32,164 nucleotides of DNA from Anaerolineae bacterium (GCA_018648685.1 JABGQT010000093.1:1-32164), one strand, 5' to 3'. Shown: positions 13,925 to 22,718, counted from the first letter of the stretch. Notes: generated by a model not told the origin, from the sequence alone. Translations and numbers: made by a program.

Positions 13925-15349
13925 TTATTTAATGCCTGCAATTTTTAGACCATCTTGCAAAATGGCTTCAACCTTGTCTGCGTGCATGGTTTCGCAATAA
14001 ACGCGGATGATTGGCTCGGTGCCACTGAAACGGATCAGCAGCCAGCCGCCGTCTTCAAGACGGAATTGGTATCCGTCTACAGTAACGAGTTCTGTCACTT
14101 TCAAACCGCCGATGGTTTCGGGATTGGCTGAAAGAATATGGTCGATCTTCTCTTGTTTATCACCTTCAAAAGGCGTGTCAATGCGATTGTAGAAATGTTC
14201 GCCGCCAACTTTTTCAAAAAGGTCTGCGAGGAGTTCTGTGGGTTTCTTGCCGGTACGCACGAGGAGATCTAGCATGTAAAGACCAGCTAGAATACCATCG
14301 CGTTCGGGGACATTGCCACGGAAAGCGTATCCGCCAGATTCTTCGCCGCCAATGAGCGCATCGGTTTCAGTGAATTTCGGGGCAATATATTTGAAGCCTA
14401 CGCCGGTTTCATGAACGGGAACATCATAAACCTTGCCCAATTTATTAAGCATGGTGGTAGTGGAGAGCGTTTTTACAATATCGCCGCGTTCACCGCGTAC
14501 TTCGAGGAGATAGTAAGCAAGCAAACCATAGGCACGGAGTTGGTCAATAAATTCGCCGTTCTCGTTGCCAAAGCCGACACGGTCGGCATCGCCATCGTTG
14601 ACGAGGAAAATATCGGCGTTATGATCTTTGGCAGCTTGCAAGCCGACATCCACATTTGGTGGAATTGGCTCAGGGCGTTTCATTTCAGGGAAGGATGGGT
14701 TGCGTTCATTGTGAATTTCGATTACTTTTGTTGCGCCGCCACTAAGCAATTTGCTAAACCAGCCCGCGCCGTTGCCCCACATCGCATCTACGAGAATGGT
14801 TAATCCCGCATCTTTGATCGGCTGTACATCGATCAACTCTTCAAGATGGGCAATATAATCAATGGTTGAGTCGAAGAGAACGATAGAGCCATCAGCTTTA
14901 GCATCATCAACATCTTTTATTTTTACATTGTCTATAGAATCAGGGATCAATGCTTCGATTTTTGCTAAGCCCTCAGGATCAATTGCGCCACCGTTTTCGT
15001 CGCGGACTTTGAATCCGTTGTCAGTGGGAGGGTTGTGAGAAGCTGTTACATTCACCGCGCCCACAGCATTTTTGGCGACAACAGAATAAGAGATAACGGG
15101 GGTGGGGGAAGCATCATCGGTCAAGTAAACTTTCAACCCATTTCCAGCCAAAACCTCGGCAACTGCTTCTGCAAAATGTTCTGAGCGGAAGCGTTTATCG
15201 TATCCAACGACGACCCATTTGCCGATATTCCCTTTTTCGATCAGGTAAGATGCGAACCCCTGCGAACAGCGACGTACGTTTTCAAAGGTATAGTCTTCGG
15301 CAACGTGCCCACGCCAGCCGTCAGTTCCAAACTTGATTTGATAAGGCAT
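13925..15349 (-). CDS. Phosphohexomutase (phosphoglucomutase/phosphomannomutase family)
   Basis: A 474-residue alpha-D-phosphohexomutase interconverting hexose 1- and 6-phosphates, which feeds nucleotide-sugar and envelope polysaccharide synthesis. All four domain signatures are present: FGTDGWRG at 7-14, the phosphoserine loop [11 protein letters not shown] near 101-111, the Mg loop DGDADRVGF near 253-261, the sugar-specificity loop [10 protein letters not shown] near 335-344 and the phosphate-binding loop [12 protein letters not shown] near 444-455. The GEESGG form does not decide between glucose and mannose. It is the first gene of the pgm-tatD-polyprenyl synthase-DUF177 run. Its promoter faces mnmA across 124 bases. 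No strong ribosome-binding site is visible beyond AGGAAAAA. Confidence 0.93.
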   Translation of the reverse strand: MPYQIKFGTDGWRGHVAEDYTFENVRRCSQGFASYLIEKGNIGKWVVVGYDKRFRSEHFAEAVAEVLAGNGLKVYLTDDASPTPVISYSVVAKNAVGAVNVTASHNPPTDNGFKVRDENGGAIDPEGLAKIEALIPDSIDNVKIKDVDDAKADGSIVLFDSTIDYIAHLEELIDVQPIKDAGLTILVDAMWGNGAGWFSKLLSGGATKVIEIHNERNPSFPEMKRPEPIPPNVDVGLQAAKDHNADIFLVNDGDADRVGFGNENGEFIDQLRAYGLLAYYLLEVRGERGDIVKTLSTTTMLNKLGKVYDVPVHETGVGFKYIAPKFTETDALIGGEESGGYAFRGNVPERDGILAGLYMLDLLVRTGKKPTELLADLFEKVGGEHFYNRIDTPFEGDKQEKIDHILSANPETIGGLKVTELVTVDGYQFRLEDGGWLLIRFSGTEPIIRVYCETMHADKVEAILQDGLKIAGIK

Positions 15350-15369
15350 ATTTTTTTCCTGTATTTTTG

Positions 15370-15391
15370 TTTCGTGACGAAAAGTATTATA
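15370..15391 (-). promoter_or_regulatory. -10 box and palindrome upstream of the phosphohexomutase gene
   Basis: On the minus strand a consensus TATAAT (15391-15386) is followed by the 13-base palindrome TTTCGTGACGAAA (15370-15382). The palindrome straddles the predicted transcription start. It could be an operator. No matching second copy was noticed in the window. Confidence 0.45.
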
Positions 15392-15412
15392 ACAGGTGCA
15401 TACCGATGCGGG

Positions 15413-15418
15413 TATAAT
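15413..15418 (+). promoter_or_regulatory. -10 box of mnmA
   Basis: TATAAT 55 bases before the mnmA ATG. A matching -35 is not clear. It lies 21 bases from the opposing -10 of the phosphohexomutase gene, so the two divergent promoters overlap. Confidence 0.45.
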
Positions 15419-15473
15419 TTTAACCAGAGATAAATGAAAATAAATTCATATATTCAACATTATTGGTATACCT

Positions 15474-16550
15474 ATGTCTAAGATCGTAGTAGCTATGTCT
15501 GGAGGGGTAGATTCATCCGTCGCAGCGGCGTTGCTCAAGGAGCAGGGCCATGAGGTGATAGGGATGATGCTTCGTCTTTGGTCGCAACCCGGCAAAGAGA
15601 GTGAGAATGCTTGCTGCACCCTCGAGTCTGTCTCATTGGCAGAACAGGTCGCGCGGCGATTTGACATCCCTTTTCACACGGTTGATGCAAAACAGCCCTT
15701 CCGTGATGTGGTCGTTGATTATTTCCTGTCAAGTTATCAGCAAGGCGAAACGCCAAATCCTTGCCTGATGTGTAACCGCCATATTCGCTGGGGTGTTTTG
15801 CGCGAGCATGCCCTTACGCTTGGCGCAGATTTCATTGCTTCTGGGCACTATGTGCGTCTAAATCGGAAAGATGATGGTGAAGTTCAGCTTTTACGTGGCG
15901 TAGATCGCGGCAAAGACCAAGCTTATGTTTTACATGTGCTGGATCAGATTCAGTTACGCCAATCCCTTTTCCCCGTTGGCGGATACCCAAAATCGGAGAT
16001 TCGCGAACTCGCCCGTAAATTTAACTTGCCAGTTGCAGAAAAATCAGATAGCCAAGACTTATGTTTTCTCTCTGGTGGCGACTATAGAGATTTTCTGCGC
16101 AAATATGCCCCGCAGACAACCGTACAGGGAGAAATCGTCACGAGTGAAGGCAAGGTTTTAGGTAAACACAAAGGCTTGGCTTTTTACACTATTGGTCAAC
16201 GTAAGGGATTGGGCATCGCCGCCCCAAATCCGCTATATGTTTTGAAGAAAGATGTTGCATCAAATCGGCTTATCGTTGGGGCGGCAGAAGAATTGGGAAG
16301 CAGCGAAATGCTTATCGGCAAAATTAATTGGATCAGCGGAAAAACGCCCGAGTATCCTTTTCGTGCCGAGGTCAAGATCCGTTATGCGGCAAGAGAGGCA
16401 TGGGCAGAAATAACGCCCATCAACACCGCCCAAGCTGAAATCAAGTTCGATGCGCCGCAGCGCGATATCACACCCGGGCAAGCAGCCGTTTTTTATGATG
16501 GGGTAATTTGTCTCGGCGGCGGAATGATTCAACCATCAACTGGAGAATAA
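15474..16550 (+). CDS. mnmA: tRNA-specific 2-thiouridylase
   Basis: A 358-residue PP-loop ATPase that adds sulfur to U34 of tRNA-Lys, -Glu and -Gln. The PP-loop is SGGVDSS at residues 9-15. The catalytic Cys pair is seen in PNPCLMCNRHIRWG near 96-109 and SDSQDLCFLSGGDYRDFL near 189-206. FYTIGQRKGLGI near 233-244 and the C-terminal PGQAAVFYDG complete the family pattern. The length is standard. The start at ATG 15474 has only a weak ribosome-binding site and lies about 55 bases from a TATAAT box. A small membrane-protein gene follows after 2 bases. Confidence 0.96.
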   Translation: MSKIVVAMSGGVDSSVAAALLKEQGHEVIGMMLRLWSQPGKESENACCTLESVSLAEQVARRFDIPFHTVDAKQPFRDVVVDYFLSSYQQGETPNPCLMCNRHIRWGVLREHALTLGADFIASGHYVRLNRKDDGEVQLLRGVDRGKDQAYVLHVLDQIQLRQSLFPVGGYPKSEIRELARKFNLPVAEKSDSQDLCFLSGGDYRDFLRKYAPQTTVQGEIVTSEGKVLGKHKGLAFYTIGQRKGLGIAAPNPLYVLKKDVASNRLIVGAAEELGSSEMLIGKINWISGKTPEYPFRAEVKIRYAAREAWAEITPINTAQAEIKFDAPQRDITPGQAAVFYDGVICLGGGMIQPSTGE

Positions 16551-16552
16551 AA

Positions 16553-16813
16553 ATGAGCCTTCCATCCCTTTTTCTTGCATTTTTAGTTGCTTCTTTGCTG
16601 GGCGCGCTTTATCATCTTTGGCGCGGCGGTGGACCAAAACACATCCTTTTTTACCTTGTTTTGGCATGGCTTGGTTTTTTCGCTGGGCACTTTTTAGCTT
16701 CATGGAAAAGTTGGTATATCTATCCTATAGGCGCGCTTAATTTGGGATTCGCCATTTTAGGTGCGCTGATTTTCCTTTTCGTGGGGGATTGGTTGGGGAA
16801 AATAGAAGACTAA
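16553..16813 (+). CDS. Small membrane protein downstream of mnmA
   Basis: An 86-residue protein with three predicted membrane segments: about residues 4-22, 30-48 (HILFYLVLAWLGFFAGHFL) and 55-80. A short charged end (GKIED) follows. No family is recognised. It starts 2 bases after the mnmA stop with TGGAGAA upstream, so it is co-transcribed and probably coupled. A strong terminator follows 3 bases after the stop. The co-transcription does not by itself imply a role in tRNA thiolation. Confidence 0.7.
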   Translation: MSLPSLFLAFLVASLLGALYHLWRGGGPKHILFYLVLAWLGFFAGHFLASWKSWYIYPIGALNLGFAILGALIFLFVGDWLGKIED

Positions 16814-16816
16814 CGC

Positions 16817-16853
16817 AAGAAGCTGCTCCTTTCAAAAGAGCAGCTTCTTTTTT
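16817..16853. terminator. Bidirectional terminator
   Basis: AAGAAGCTGCTC (16817-16828) and GAGCAGCTTCTT (16838-16849) form a perfect 12-bp stem with T-rich flanks. It lies between the mnmA unit and the convergent lipoprotein gene, whose stop is 3 bases beyond. Confidence 0.9.
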
Positions 16854-16856
16854 GAA

Positions 16857-17753
16857 TTAAGGATTGATGACCACGGCCTGGCTGTGAAGATAGATGCTGC
16901 CTTCAAATTTTTCATCTGCCTGACGGATGACCAAACGTGCTTCAACTTGCTCGTCCACATCATACTCGATAGTAGTCTCGAACTCTTCCCTGCTCCCCGC
17001 CGCTAATGAAAGGGTGCGCGTCCCCAATGTTTTTCCCTCATCGTTGAGTAAATCTAAAACTACAGGATTGTCATTATAGGCTTGCATCTCGCCGATGATC
17101 GGCAATGTTCCGCCAAATATCTCTGTTTTAGATGTGGGGTAAAAGAAAGCCGCACGAGCATAAGGCGACATACCCGGGTTGAGATCATTACTCCCAACAG
17201 ATAGCAGCAAAAGGTGAACACTTTCCGTTTCCAGAGGGCGATCAAGATCATCTTTGGTGCTGATCTGTAACCGTCCCAGTTCAGCGGCAGCGCGTGTTTC
17301 AAAAGGGATTTCGATGCTGACGTAGGCTCCTTCGGCAAGAACGCTTTCTCTTCGCAATATTTCGCGAGCCAATAAACGGCCATCCTCGCCTAATAATTCC
17401 ACTTGAATGAGTCCATTTGCCCCGGGGCGGATATAGCTTTTTAGCACGATCGGTGAAACGACTTTAGACAATGTTCCCGGCGAAAGAACCTGGATGGCGG
17501 GGCGTGGTGCTTCAGGCAATGCTGTAGAAACACTGGTTGGCGCAGTTGTTGGAGGGAGAGTGGGCGTATTTGTTGGGGCAACAGTTGCTATTGGTAAAAG
17601 GGGAGCAGGCGTGGAGCTTGGGAGCGCAGCCATCGTTTCAGCAACGACCGTGTAGACATGATTTTCGGGAAGCGGCGTTGATGGGGAGACGCCCGCACGG
17701 TTACATCCAGTTAAAAAAAGGAGAGCGAGGAGCAAGGAGATTGTTTTTTTCAT
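16857..17753 (-). CDS. Putative lipoprotein with Thr/Pro linker
   Basis: A 298-residue exported lipoprotein. The signal peptide MKKTISLLLALLFLTGC has lipobox LTGC with Cys17. A Thr/Pro-rich, presumably extended linker (repeats of the ATVAPTNTPTLPPTTAPT type) spans about residues 45-85. A beta-rich region follows from 87 (IQVLSPGTLSKVVSPIVLKSYIRPGANG). Its opening resembles immunoglobulin-like domains of the Gmad2 kind: a PGTLSKVVSPI segment, then paired strands. No catalytic motif is seen. The function is unknown. It is an extracytoplasmic, membrane-tethered protein. Confidence 0.75.
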   Translation of the reverse strand: MKKTISLLLALLFLTGCNRAGVSPSTPLPENHVYTVVAETMAALPSSTPAPLLPIATVAPTNTPTLPPTTAPTSVSTALPEAPRPAIQVLSPGTLSKVVSPIVLKSYIRPGANGLIQVELLGEDGRLLAREILRRESVLAEGAYVSIEIPFETRAAAELGRLQISTKDDLDRPLETESVHLLLLSVGSNDLNPGMSPYARAAFFYPTSKTEIFGGTLPIIGEMQAYNDNPVVLDLLNDEGKTLGTRTLSLAAGSREEFETTIEYDVDEQVEARLVIRQADEKFEGSIYLHSQAVVINP

Positions 17754-17763
17754 TAAAAGGAAA

Positions 17764-17806
17764 GCGTATTTCGCATTGTGTATTTTTTACGCAATACGAA
17801 ATACGC
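17764..17806. repeat. Intergenic hairpin between lipoprotein and M32 peptidase genes
   Basis: GCGTATTTCG (17764-17773) and CGAAATACGC (17797-17806) form a perfect 10-bp outer stem. Inside, ATTGTGTA and TACGCAAT continue the pairing with one G-U-type position and a T-rich loop. The element nearly fills the 62-base gap and looks like a small dispersed palindrome. It may also act as a weak terminator for the M32 gene. Confidence 0.55.
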
Positions 17807-17815
17807 AGTAGTTTC

Positions 17816-19318
17816 TTAAAGCCCGTAAATTTCGCTATATTTATTTTCAAGATAGCGCAGATAAGGCTCTGGCGTGATCTTGGAACCTGTCACTTTTTGA
17901 ACGAGTTCCTGCGGTTCATATTTGCGTCCATAAATGTGGATATTGTCGCGCAGCCAACCGAGCAATGTGTCAAATTTCCCTTGACGGATCTGCTCGTCGA
18001 GATCAGAAATATCTTTGTTAAGTTTTTCCCAAAGTTGTACGGAAATCAGGTTACCAAGGGCATAAGTGGAGAAGTAGCCCAATCCGCCAAATGACCAGTG
18101 GATGTCTTGAAGTACGCCTTCTGCATCGTTGGAGGGGGTGATACCGAGATATTCTTCGAATTTTGTATTCCAAAGTTCGGGCAGGTCTTTTACTGCAACA
18201 CTACCTTCGATCATGGCGATTTCCAACTCAAGGCGGAGCATAATGTGCATATTATAGGTTGCTTCATCGGCTTCTACGCGGATAAGGGATGGCTCAACTT
18301 TGTTGATGCCTTTGTAGAAATTGGGCAAGTTCACGTTACCCAACTGTGCGGGGAAACTTTCTTGCAAGCGAGGGTAAAAGTGTTCCCAGAAGGGCATTGA
18401 CCTGCCGACAAGATTTTCCCACAGCCGAGATTGCGATTCATGTACGCCGAGCGATGCGCCGCCGTTGAGCGGAGTGCGTTCGTATTCTTGATTAACGCCC
18501 ATTTCGTAAAGACCGTGTCCGGCTTCGTGCATCGTGCCAAAGAGCGCAGAAGGGAAGAAGTCTTCCATAAAACGGGTGGTGATGCGAACATCGTTGACAC
18601 CAAAGGAAGTGGTAAAAGGATGCACCGATTTATCTTGTCTGCCGCGCTTCCAGTCAAAGCCAAATTTAGTGGCGACTTCTACGCCAAAATCCCATTGTTG
18701 CTTTTCGGGATAATTGACGTGCATAAAGCTGTCATCCACTTGTTTGGCATCGGCGATGGCTTTGAGCAATTCAACTTGTTTAGCACGCATGGTGCCGAAA
18801 ATTTCCTGTACTTCAGCGGTTTTCATGCCCGGTTCAAATTCATCGAGCAAAGTGTCGTAGAGGTGATCTGCCGGCGGGAAGAAAGAGACATATTCTTTGC
18901 GCATCTCGACGATTTCTTCCAAATCTGCTTGGAAAATGGAGAAATCAGAAGCCTCGCGTGCCTTTGCCCAGGATTCATGCCCGCGTGCGGTTAATTTCGC
19001 GAATTTGGCTACATATTCTGAAGGGACTTTTGTTGCCTGGTCATAATCTTTTGTGGCAACTTTCAGATAACGCGCTTCATCCGAATCGGGGTCGGCATCG
19101 GCGAACTCAGCTTTTAGGTCGTTGAGCAAATTGCCAATTTCTTCAGAAGTGAATTTCTGGTGAGTCAAACTGCCCAGCGTGGCAAGTTGGTGTCCGCGTG
19201 CTTCTGCGCCGCCGGAGGGCATATAAGTTTGTTGATCCCAGCCTAAGACGGCTTGAGCGGCGTTTAAATCGGCAACTTCTGCGATAAGAGCTTTGAGCTT
19301 GGTGAATTTTTCAGACAT
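17816..19318 (-). CDS. M32-family metallocarboxypeptidase
   Basis: A 500-residue cytoplasmic carboxypeptidase of the Taq/Pfu type, which removes C-terminal residues from peptides with a broad preference. The zinc site HEAGH lies near residues 263-267 in LFGTMHEAGHGLYEMGV. Downstream GVHESQSRLWENLVGRS near 288-304 holds the third metal ligand Glu and the family HES motif. GIRKV-like INKVEPSLIRVEADEATYN near 337-355 is also characteristic (I/V-R-x-E-A-D-E). The length is typical. An AGGAGAAG ribosome-binding site precedes ATG 19318. There is no signal peptide. Confidence 0.95.
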   Translation of the reverse strand: MSEKFTKLKALIAEVADLNAAQAVLGWDQQTYMPSGGAEARGHQLATLGSLTHQKFTSEEIGNLLNDLKAEFADADPDSDEARYLKVATKDYDQATKVPSEYVAKFAKLTARGHESWAKAREASDFSIFQADLEEIVEMRKEYVSFFPPADHLYDTLLDEFEPGMKTAEVQEIFGTMRAKQVELLKAIADAKQVDDSFMHVNYPEKQQWDFGVEVATKFGFDWKRGRQDKSVHPFTTSFGVNDVRITTRFMEDFFPSALFGTMHEAGHGLYEMGVNQEYERTPLNGGASLGVHESQSRLWENLVGRSMPFWEHFYPRLQESFPAQLGNVNLPNFYKGINKVEPSLIRVEADEATYNMHIMLRLELEIAMIEGSVAVKDLPELWNTKFEEYLGITPSNDAEGVLQDIHWSFGGLGYFSTYALGNLISVQLWEKLNKDISDLDEQIRQGKFDTLLGWLRDNIHIYGRKYEPQELVQKVTGSKITPEPYLRYLENKYSEIYGL

Positions 19319-19338
19319 TTAGAACTTCTCCTGTGAAC

Positions 19339-20421
19339 TTAATACAATCCAATTGTAGGGGTAGTTTCTGGTGTTGGCGGTTCATGCGTTGGTGGAACTG
19401 CCGTCGGCGGTACATAAACAGGGCAACTGCCTGCTTCATCTCCTGTAAGTGTGAAACCGACAGACATCCTACAGGTATTGTCCACTTCAAAAAGGGCTTT
19501 GAGCGGATAGTATTTCGATAATCCCGGCAAAGGCGAGCCTGCCTCTGCGTGGGTGAAGTGGTCATTATAATCGTAGAAAGCAGGATTGAAAACGCCCTGA
19601 TCTGTCCACGCGCCCCACATGAAAGTGTTGTCGTTGGCGATCAGTGAATGTTTAAAAGCTATTTGGATGAAATTTGGATTATGAGGGGATACCCGTGCCC
19701 AAGCAATATCCGGGTCTGGATTATTTCCCTGGTCGAAGAAGAGTAGGTCGTATCCGTTCCCCTTTTGGGGTGGGTCGGAGCTAACGGAAAAATCGTTCCC
19801 GACATCATTATTTGTGTCCTGCCAAACGCGCACGCCAACGGTCGACCAGGTAGCTTGTGGTTGCGACGCGAGAATCAGCCAGTCGCCGCGCCCGTCTACG
19901 TCCAGATCGAATTCGGCACCGTAATTCCCAAGCATCCCGCCGCTTTGGCGTACATTTGATGTTTCAATTTCTAAGTAGACCCACGTCGCACCGCGATCGA
20001 GTCGTGCGTATTTGATATCGAGATCGGGGTAATAAATATCCATCGTGATGGCGTTGAAGGGACGTTCGTAGAGATTTTTGTCAAAATTCTCCCCTCCATT
20101 TGCCGCACGCTGTGGGGCTGTGCTGGATGAATCTCTGTCCGTTATCCAGTTTTCGTAGAAACTTGGGGGTTCACCAGGTGTTGTGAGATGCACAATTGCC
20201 GGGGTCGCTGTGGCGGCATCCGCTGCGGGGACCAGGGTGGCGTTGGGCTGGGGTTGAGCAAGTGCGAGTGCGGTTTGTGTCTCCGCGACAGCGATCCGTA
20301 TTTCAGCCTCGTGAAGTTGCGTCGCGTTCATATCTGGCGGCGCAGATGTTGTCATCCCAGGCATGGAGCAAGCAAGAATGAGAAAAAGCAGGGCTAAGAG
20401 GGCGGGGAGTTTGGTTTTCAT
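19339..20421 (-). CDS. Putative lipoprotein
   Basis: A 360-residue exported lipoprotein. Signal peptide MKTKLPALLALLFLILAC, lipobox ILAC with Cys18. An Ala/Thr/Pro-rich linker runs to about residue 85. A beta-rich folded region follows, with repeated Asp/Asn/Gly motifs (GAEFDLDVDGRGDWL, WQDTNNDVGNDF, FFDQGNNPDPDIAW) that could bind calcium. A Pro/Thr tail (PPTAVPPTHEPPTPETTPT) ends the protein. No enzyme family is recognised. The DVDGRGDW and DTNNDVGND stretches resemble those seen in surface proteins that describe 'bindings by Asp loops', but this is only suggestive. AAAAAGGA precedes the ATG. Confidence 0.75.
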   Translation of the reverse strand: MKTKLPALLALLFLILACSMPGMTTSAPPDMNATQLHEAEIRIAVAETQTALALAQPQPNATLVPAADAATATPAIVHLTTPGEPPSFYENWITDRDSSSTAPQRAANGGENFDKNLYERPFNAITMDIYYPDLDIKYARLDRGATWVYLEIETSNVRQSGGMLGNYGAEFDLDVDGRGDWLILASQPQATWSTVGVRVWQDTNNDVGNDFSVSSDPPQKGNGYDLLFFDQGNNPDPDIAWARVSPHNPNFIQIAFKHSLIANDNTFMWGAWTDQGVFNPAFYDYNDHFTHAEAGSPLPGLSKYYPLKALFEVDNTCRMSVGFTLTGDEAGSCPVYVPPTAVPPTHEPPTPETTPTIGLY

Positions 20422-20446
20422 TAGAAATCCTTTTTCTAGGGGATAT

Positions 20447-20968
20447 CTACTTTATTATAGAAAAACGCTCTTCATCTTCAACTAGCCCATGCCTCCCAAA
20501 ACTGATTTTGTAGAGGAGGAAATCGACTAAATTGCCTGATAAATTCCCCATGCGAATCATTTGCAAAACAAGCTGAATGGCATCTGCTTTCTCTTGCCCG
20601 TAATTTTCTACAAGGTTTTGCCAAATTTGGGGATCGGCTTGGGCGTTATTTTCTGCCCAATGCTGCGCGTAAGCTAGTGCCTGATATTCGTCTGGCGGCG
20701 TATCTTTAGGGATACGCCCTTCGAGTATTTCTGCCAATTCGGCTTCTGAGATGCCGCTTTTGAGCGATTCTTTGAGATGAAAATCGCGGCAATATCGACA
20801 GCCGTTCACTTCGGTTACCACCATCATAAGGCGTTCGCGGAACTCGTCAGAGATCATCTCTCGCATAGTTTTGCGGATAAATTTTCTTTGGCTGAAGATA
20901 TAGCCAAAATCGCCAAAAAGTTCTTTGGGGTTACGATAGTATCGGCGTGTAAATTGAGTTTTATTCAT
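20447..20968 (-). CDS. Carboxymuconolactone decarboxylase/AhpD-like protein
   Basis: A 173-residue all-helical protein of the CMD/AhpD superfamily. The redox-active signature ExxxCxxCxxxH is complete (E53, C57, C60, H64 in TEVNGCRYCRDFH). It indicates an AhpD-like peroxidase or disulfide reductase instead of a true decarboxylase. The partner is unknown; a glutaredoxin gene lies 1.5 kb away. It is minus strand and 25 bases upstream of the lipoprotein gene. A TAAAAT -10-like box lies about 50 bases before the ATG. Confidence 0.85.
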   Translation of the reverse strand: MNKTQFTRRYYRNPKELFGDFGYIFSQRKFIRKTMREMISDEFRERLMMVVTEVNGCRYCRDFHLKESLKSGISEAELAEILEGRIPKDTPPDEYQALAYAQHWAENNAQADPQIWQNLVENYGQEKADAIQLVLQMIRMGNLSGNLVDFLLYKISFGRHGLVEDEERFSIIK

Positions 20969-21114
20969 TATTTGAAAACCTGTGTAGTGGATGATGTTGT
21001 TCTGTTCTGCAGTATTTTACCGCAGCTTAATGACATGCGGAGCTTGGGTGATGAGAATATCATGCTAACTAATTATTTCGATAATAAGCAGTTTTGTGCC
21101 CTGCCTCATCCTAA

Positions 21115-21136
21115 CCTTTCCCCTTAGGGTGAAGGG
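21115..21136. repeat. Imperfect palindrome, remnant of a dispersed repeat
   Basis: CCTTTCCCC, TTA and GGGTGAAGG form an imperfect inverted repeat in the 262-base gap between the CMD gene and the first acyltransferase. It is related in style to the elements at 13633-13655 and 27239-27277. The evidence is weak. Confidence 0.3.
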
Positions 21137-21230
21137 TAAATTAAAGAGGGGGCTTTTTATGAAAAAATCAAGGCGAAAAGCTCTCTTTGTGATAAAGTTT
21201 TTGAGTAACCTACCTACTAAAGGACTCCCT

Positions 21231-21830
21231 ATGAATTTTATATCAGTCGCTTTCTACTATATTTGGCAGCGAGCCGCAAAATACACCTTGCAATTATTTG
21301 GCTGGAACTTGGTTGCCGAATTGCCTCCTGTACAAAAATATCTCCTGATTGGCGCACATCACACATCTAATTGGGACTTTCCTCTCGCCTTGCTGATGAT
21401 GGCTGGGCTAGGGCTTCGGCTACGCTGGATCGGTAAAGACGCGCTCTTTAAAGGACCGCAAGGATGGGTTATGCGCGGCCTTGGCGGAATTCCTGTTGAG
21501 CGCGGGGCGCGGAAAAACTTTGTTTCTCAGATCATTGATCTATACAAGGAACGTAAAAATATGGTCATTACAATTGCACCAGAAGGTACGCGACGTTCTT
21601 TGGATCACTGGAAAACAGGCTTCTATCATATTGCAGAAGGTGCGAAAATTCCTGTTGCGATGGGATTTATTGACTATTCACAGAAAGAACTTGGCGTGGG
21701 TGGATATTTTTACCCTACCGGAGATAAAGAAGCAGATTTGGGCGTTTTGCAAAACTTCTATGCAAGCGTTGTTGGTAAATATCCACAAGAGCAGGGAGAG
21801 ATTCGCTTCTTGTCGTCAAAGAAAAAATAA
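21231..21830 (+). CDS. PlsC-like acyltransferase, copy 1
   Basis: A 199-residue lysophospholipid/glycerolphosphate acyltransferase-family protein. The catalytic HX4D motif is HTSNWD near residues 42-47 (in LIGAHHTSNWDFPL). The phosphate-binding motif is APEGTR near 117-122. GGIPVERGARKNF near 84-96 is the family's block II region. It has no long membrane helix. The frame extends upstream through ATG 21160 and TTG-like codons to 21096, but alignment with copy 2 and an AAAGGA site favour ATG 21231. Copy 2 follows after 15 bases. The acyl acceptor is unknown. Confidence 0.88.
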   Translation: MNFISVAFYYIWQRAAKYTLQLFGWNLVAELPPVQKYLLIGAHHTSNWDFPLALLMMAGLGLRLRWIGKDALFKGPQGWVMRGLGGIPVERGARKNFVSQIIDLYKERKNMVITIAPEGTRRSLDHWKTGFYHIAEGAKIPVAMGFIDYSQKELGVGGYFYPTGDKEADLGVLQNFYASVVGKYPQEQGEIRFLSSKKK

Positions 21831-21845
21831 AAGGAGAGTAGCTTT

Positions 21846-22421
21846 ATGCCTAAAAAGAAGCCGTGGTGGCAAAGATTCTCTCGTTTTCTTTTACGCCTGA
21901 TTGGTTGGGGTTTGGTCGAAGAGCTTCCCCCTTCAGAAAAATATATTCTTGTTGGCGCACATCACACCTCTAATTGGGATTGGGCGATCGGTTTCTTGAT
22001 GATGGCTAGTTTAGGGTTAAAGCCGCGTTGGGTGGGCAAAGATTCTCTTTTTCGTGGTATCGCAGGCCCTATTATGCGTTGTCTAGGTGGAATCTCTGTT
22101 GTGCGTGGCGCCAAGAAGAATTTCGTTGGTCAAATAGTCGATGTATATAATGATAGCAAAGCTTTAGTAATTGCTCTTGCACCAGAAGGTACACGAAAAC
22201 ACGTCGATCATTGGAAAACAGGCTTCTATCATATTGCGAAAGGCGCGAAGGTTTCAATAGCAATGGCTTTTCTTGACTATTCAAAGAAAGTCTGTGGTAT
22301 TGGCGGGCATTTTCTCCCTTCTGAAAACCTGAAATCCGATATGCAGATCCTGAAAGAATTTTACGAAGATGTTGTTGGGAAATTCCCAGAAAATCAAGGT
22401 ATTGTTCGTCTTGAAGCCTAA
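21846..22421 (+). CDS. PlsC-like acyltransferase, copy 2
   Basis: A 191-residue paralogue of the gene before it, aligned over nearly its whole length. HTSNWD is near residue 39-44 (LVGAHHTSNWDWAI). GGISVVRGAKKNF, APEGTR and the shared DHWKTGFYHIA...GAK block are all kept, so both copies should be active. Blocks of identical DNA (for example 25 bases around 22215-22239 matching 21615-21639) point to recent duplication or gene conversion. AAGGAGAG precedes the ATG. A strong bidirectional terminator follows directly. Confidence 0.9.
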   Translation: MPKKKPWWQRFSRFLLRLIGWGLVEELPPSEKYILVGAHHTSNWDWAIGFLMMASLGLKPRWVGKDSLFRGIAGPIMRCLGGISVVRGAKKNFVGQIVDVYNDSKALVIALAPEGTRKHVDHWKTGFYHIAKGAKVSIAMAFLDYSKKVCGIGGHFLPSENLKSDMQILKEFYEDVVGKFPENQGIVRLEA

Positions 22422-22459
22422 AAAACGAAATCCCCGCATTTTCGCGGGGATTTCGTTTT
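22422..22459. terminator. Bidirectional terminator after the acyltransferases
   Basis: AAAACGAAATCCCCGC and GCGGGGATTTCGTTTT form a perfect 16-bp stem with a 6-base loop. T-runs lie on both strands. It separates the tandem acyltransferases from the convergent glutaredoxin unit. Confidence 0.92.
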
Positions 22460-22718
22460 AGCCAAGTTTTGCGCGTAATTCTGCTGTCGAAGGTTCTATC
22501 AATTTATCGCCATCGGGGAAAATAATGGTTGGTACAACGCGTGCACCATCGTTAACTTGCATCACAAAGTCGCGCCCCTTTTCATCCGCTTCAATGTCAA
22601 CGTCAATATAGTCGATCTTTTTCTTATTCAAAAATTTTTTTGCACGTGTGCAGTCCGAGCACCAGGTTGTGCTATACATTACGATGGTTGAAGGTTCTTT
22701 TATATATAGATCAGACAT
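22458..22718 (-). CDS. Glutaredoxin/mycoredoxin-like thiol-disulfide protein
   Basis: An 86-residue thioredoxin-fold protein. The redox motif is CSDC (C20-C23, in TTWCSDCTRAKKFL). The cis-Pro is P63 (ARVVPTIIF), and DGxxLxEPS near 69-77 closes the fold. The CxxC spacing and length fit the glutaredoxin/NrdH-like or mycoredoxin group; the Ser-Asp pair differs from CPYC and CVQC. It overlaps the end of the NAD(P)HX epimerase gene by 8 bases with AGGAGAAG in that gene's last codons, so the two are coupled. Confidence 0.88.
   Translation of the reverse strand: MSDLYIKEPSTIVMYSTTWCSDCTRAKKFLNKKKIDYIDVDIEADEKGRDFVMQVNDGARVVPTIIFPDGDKLIEPSTAELRAKLG

Noticed and set aside
21096-21230. Longer start for acyltransferase copy 1 (21096 or 21160)
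   Set aside because: The added sequence is partly encoded by a repeat-like palindrome, and copy 2 aligns with the 21231 start. 21160 has a weak GAGGGGG site, so some doubt stays.
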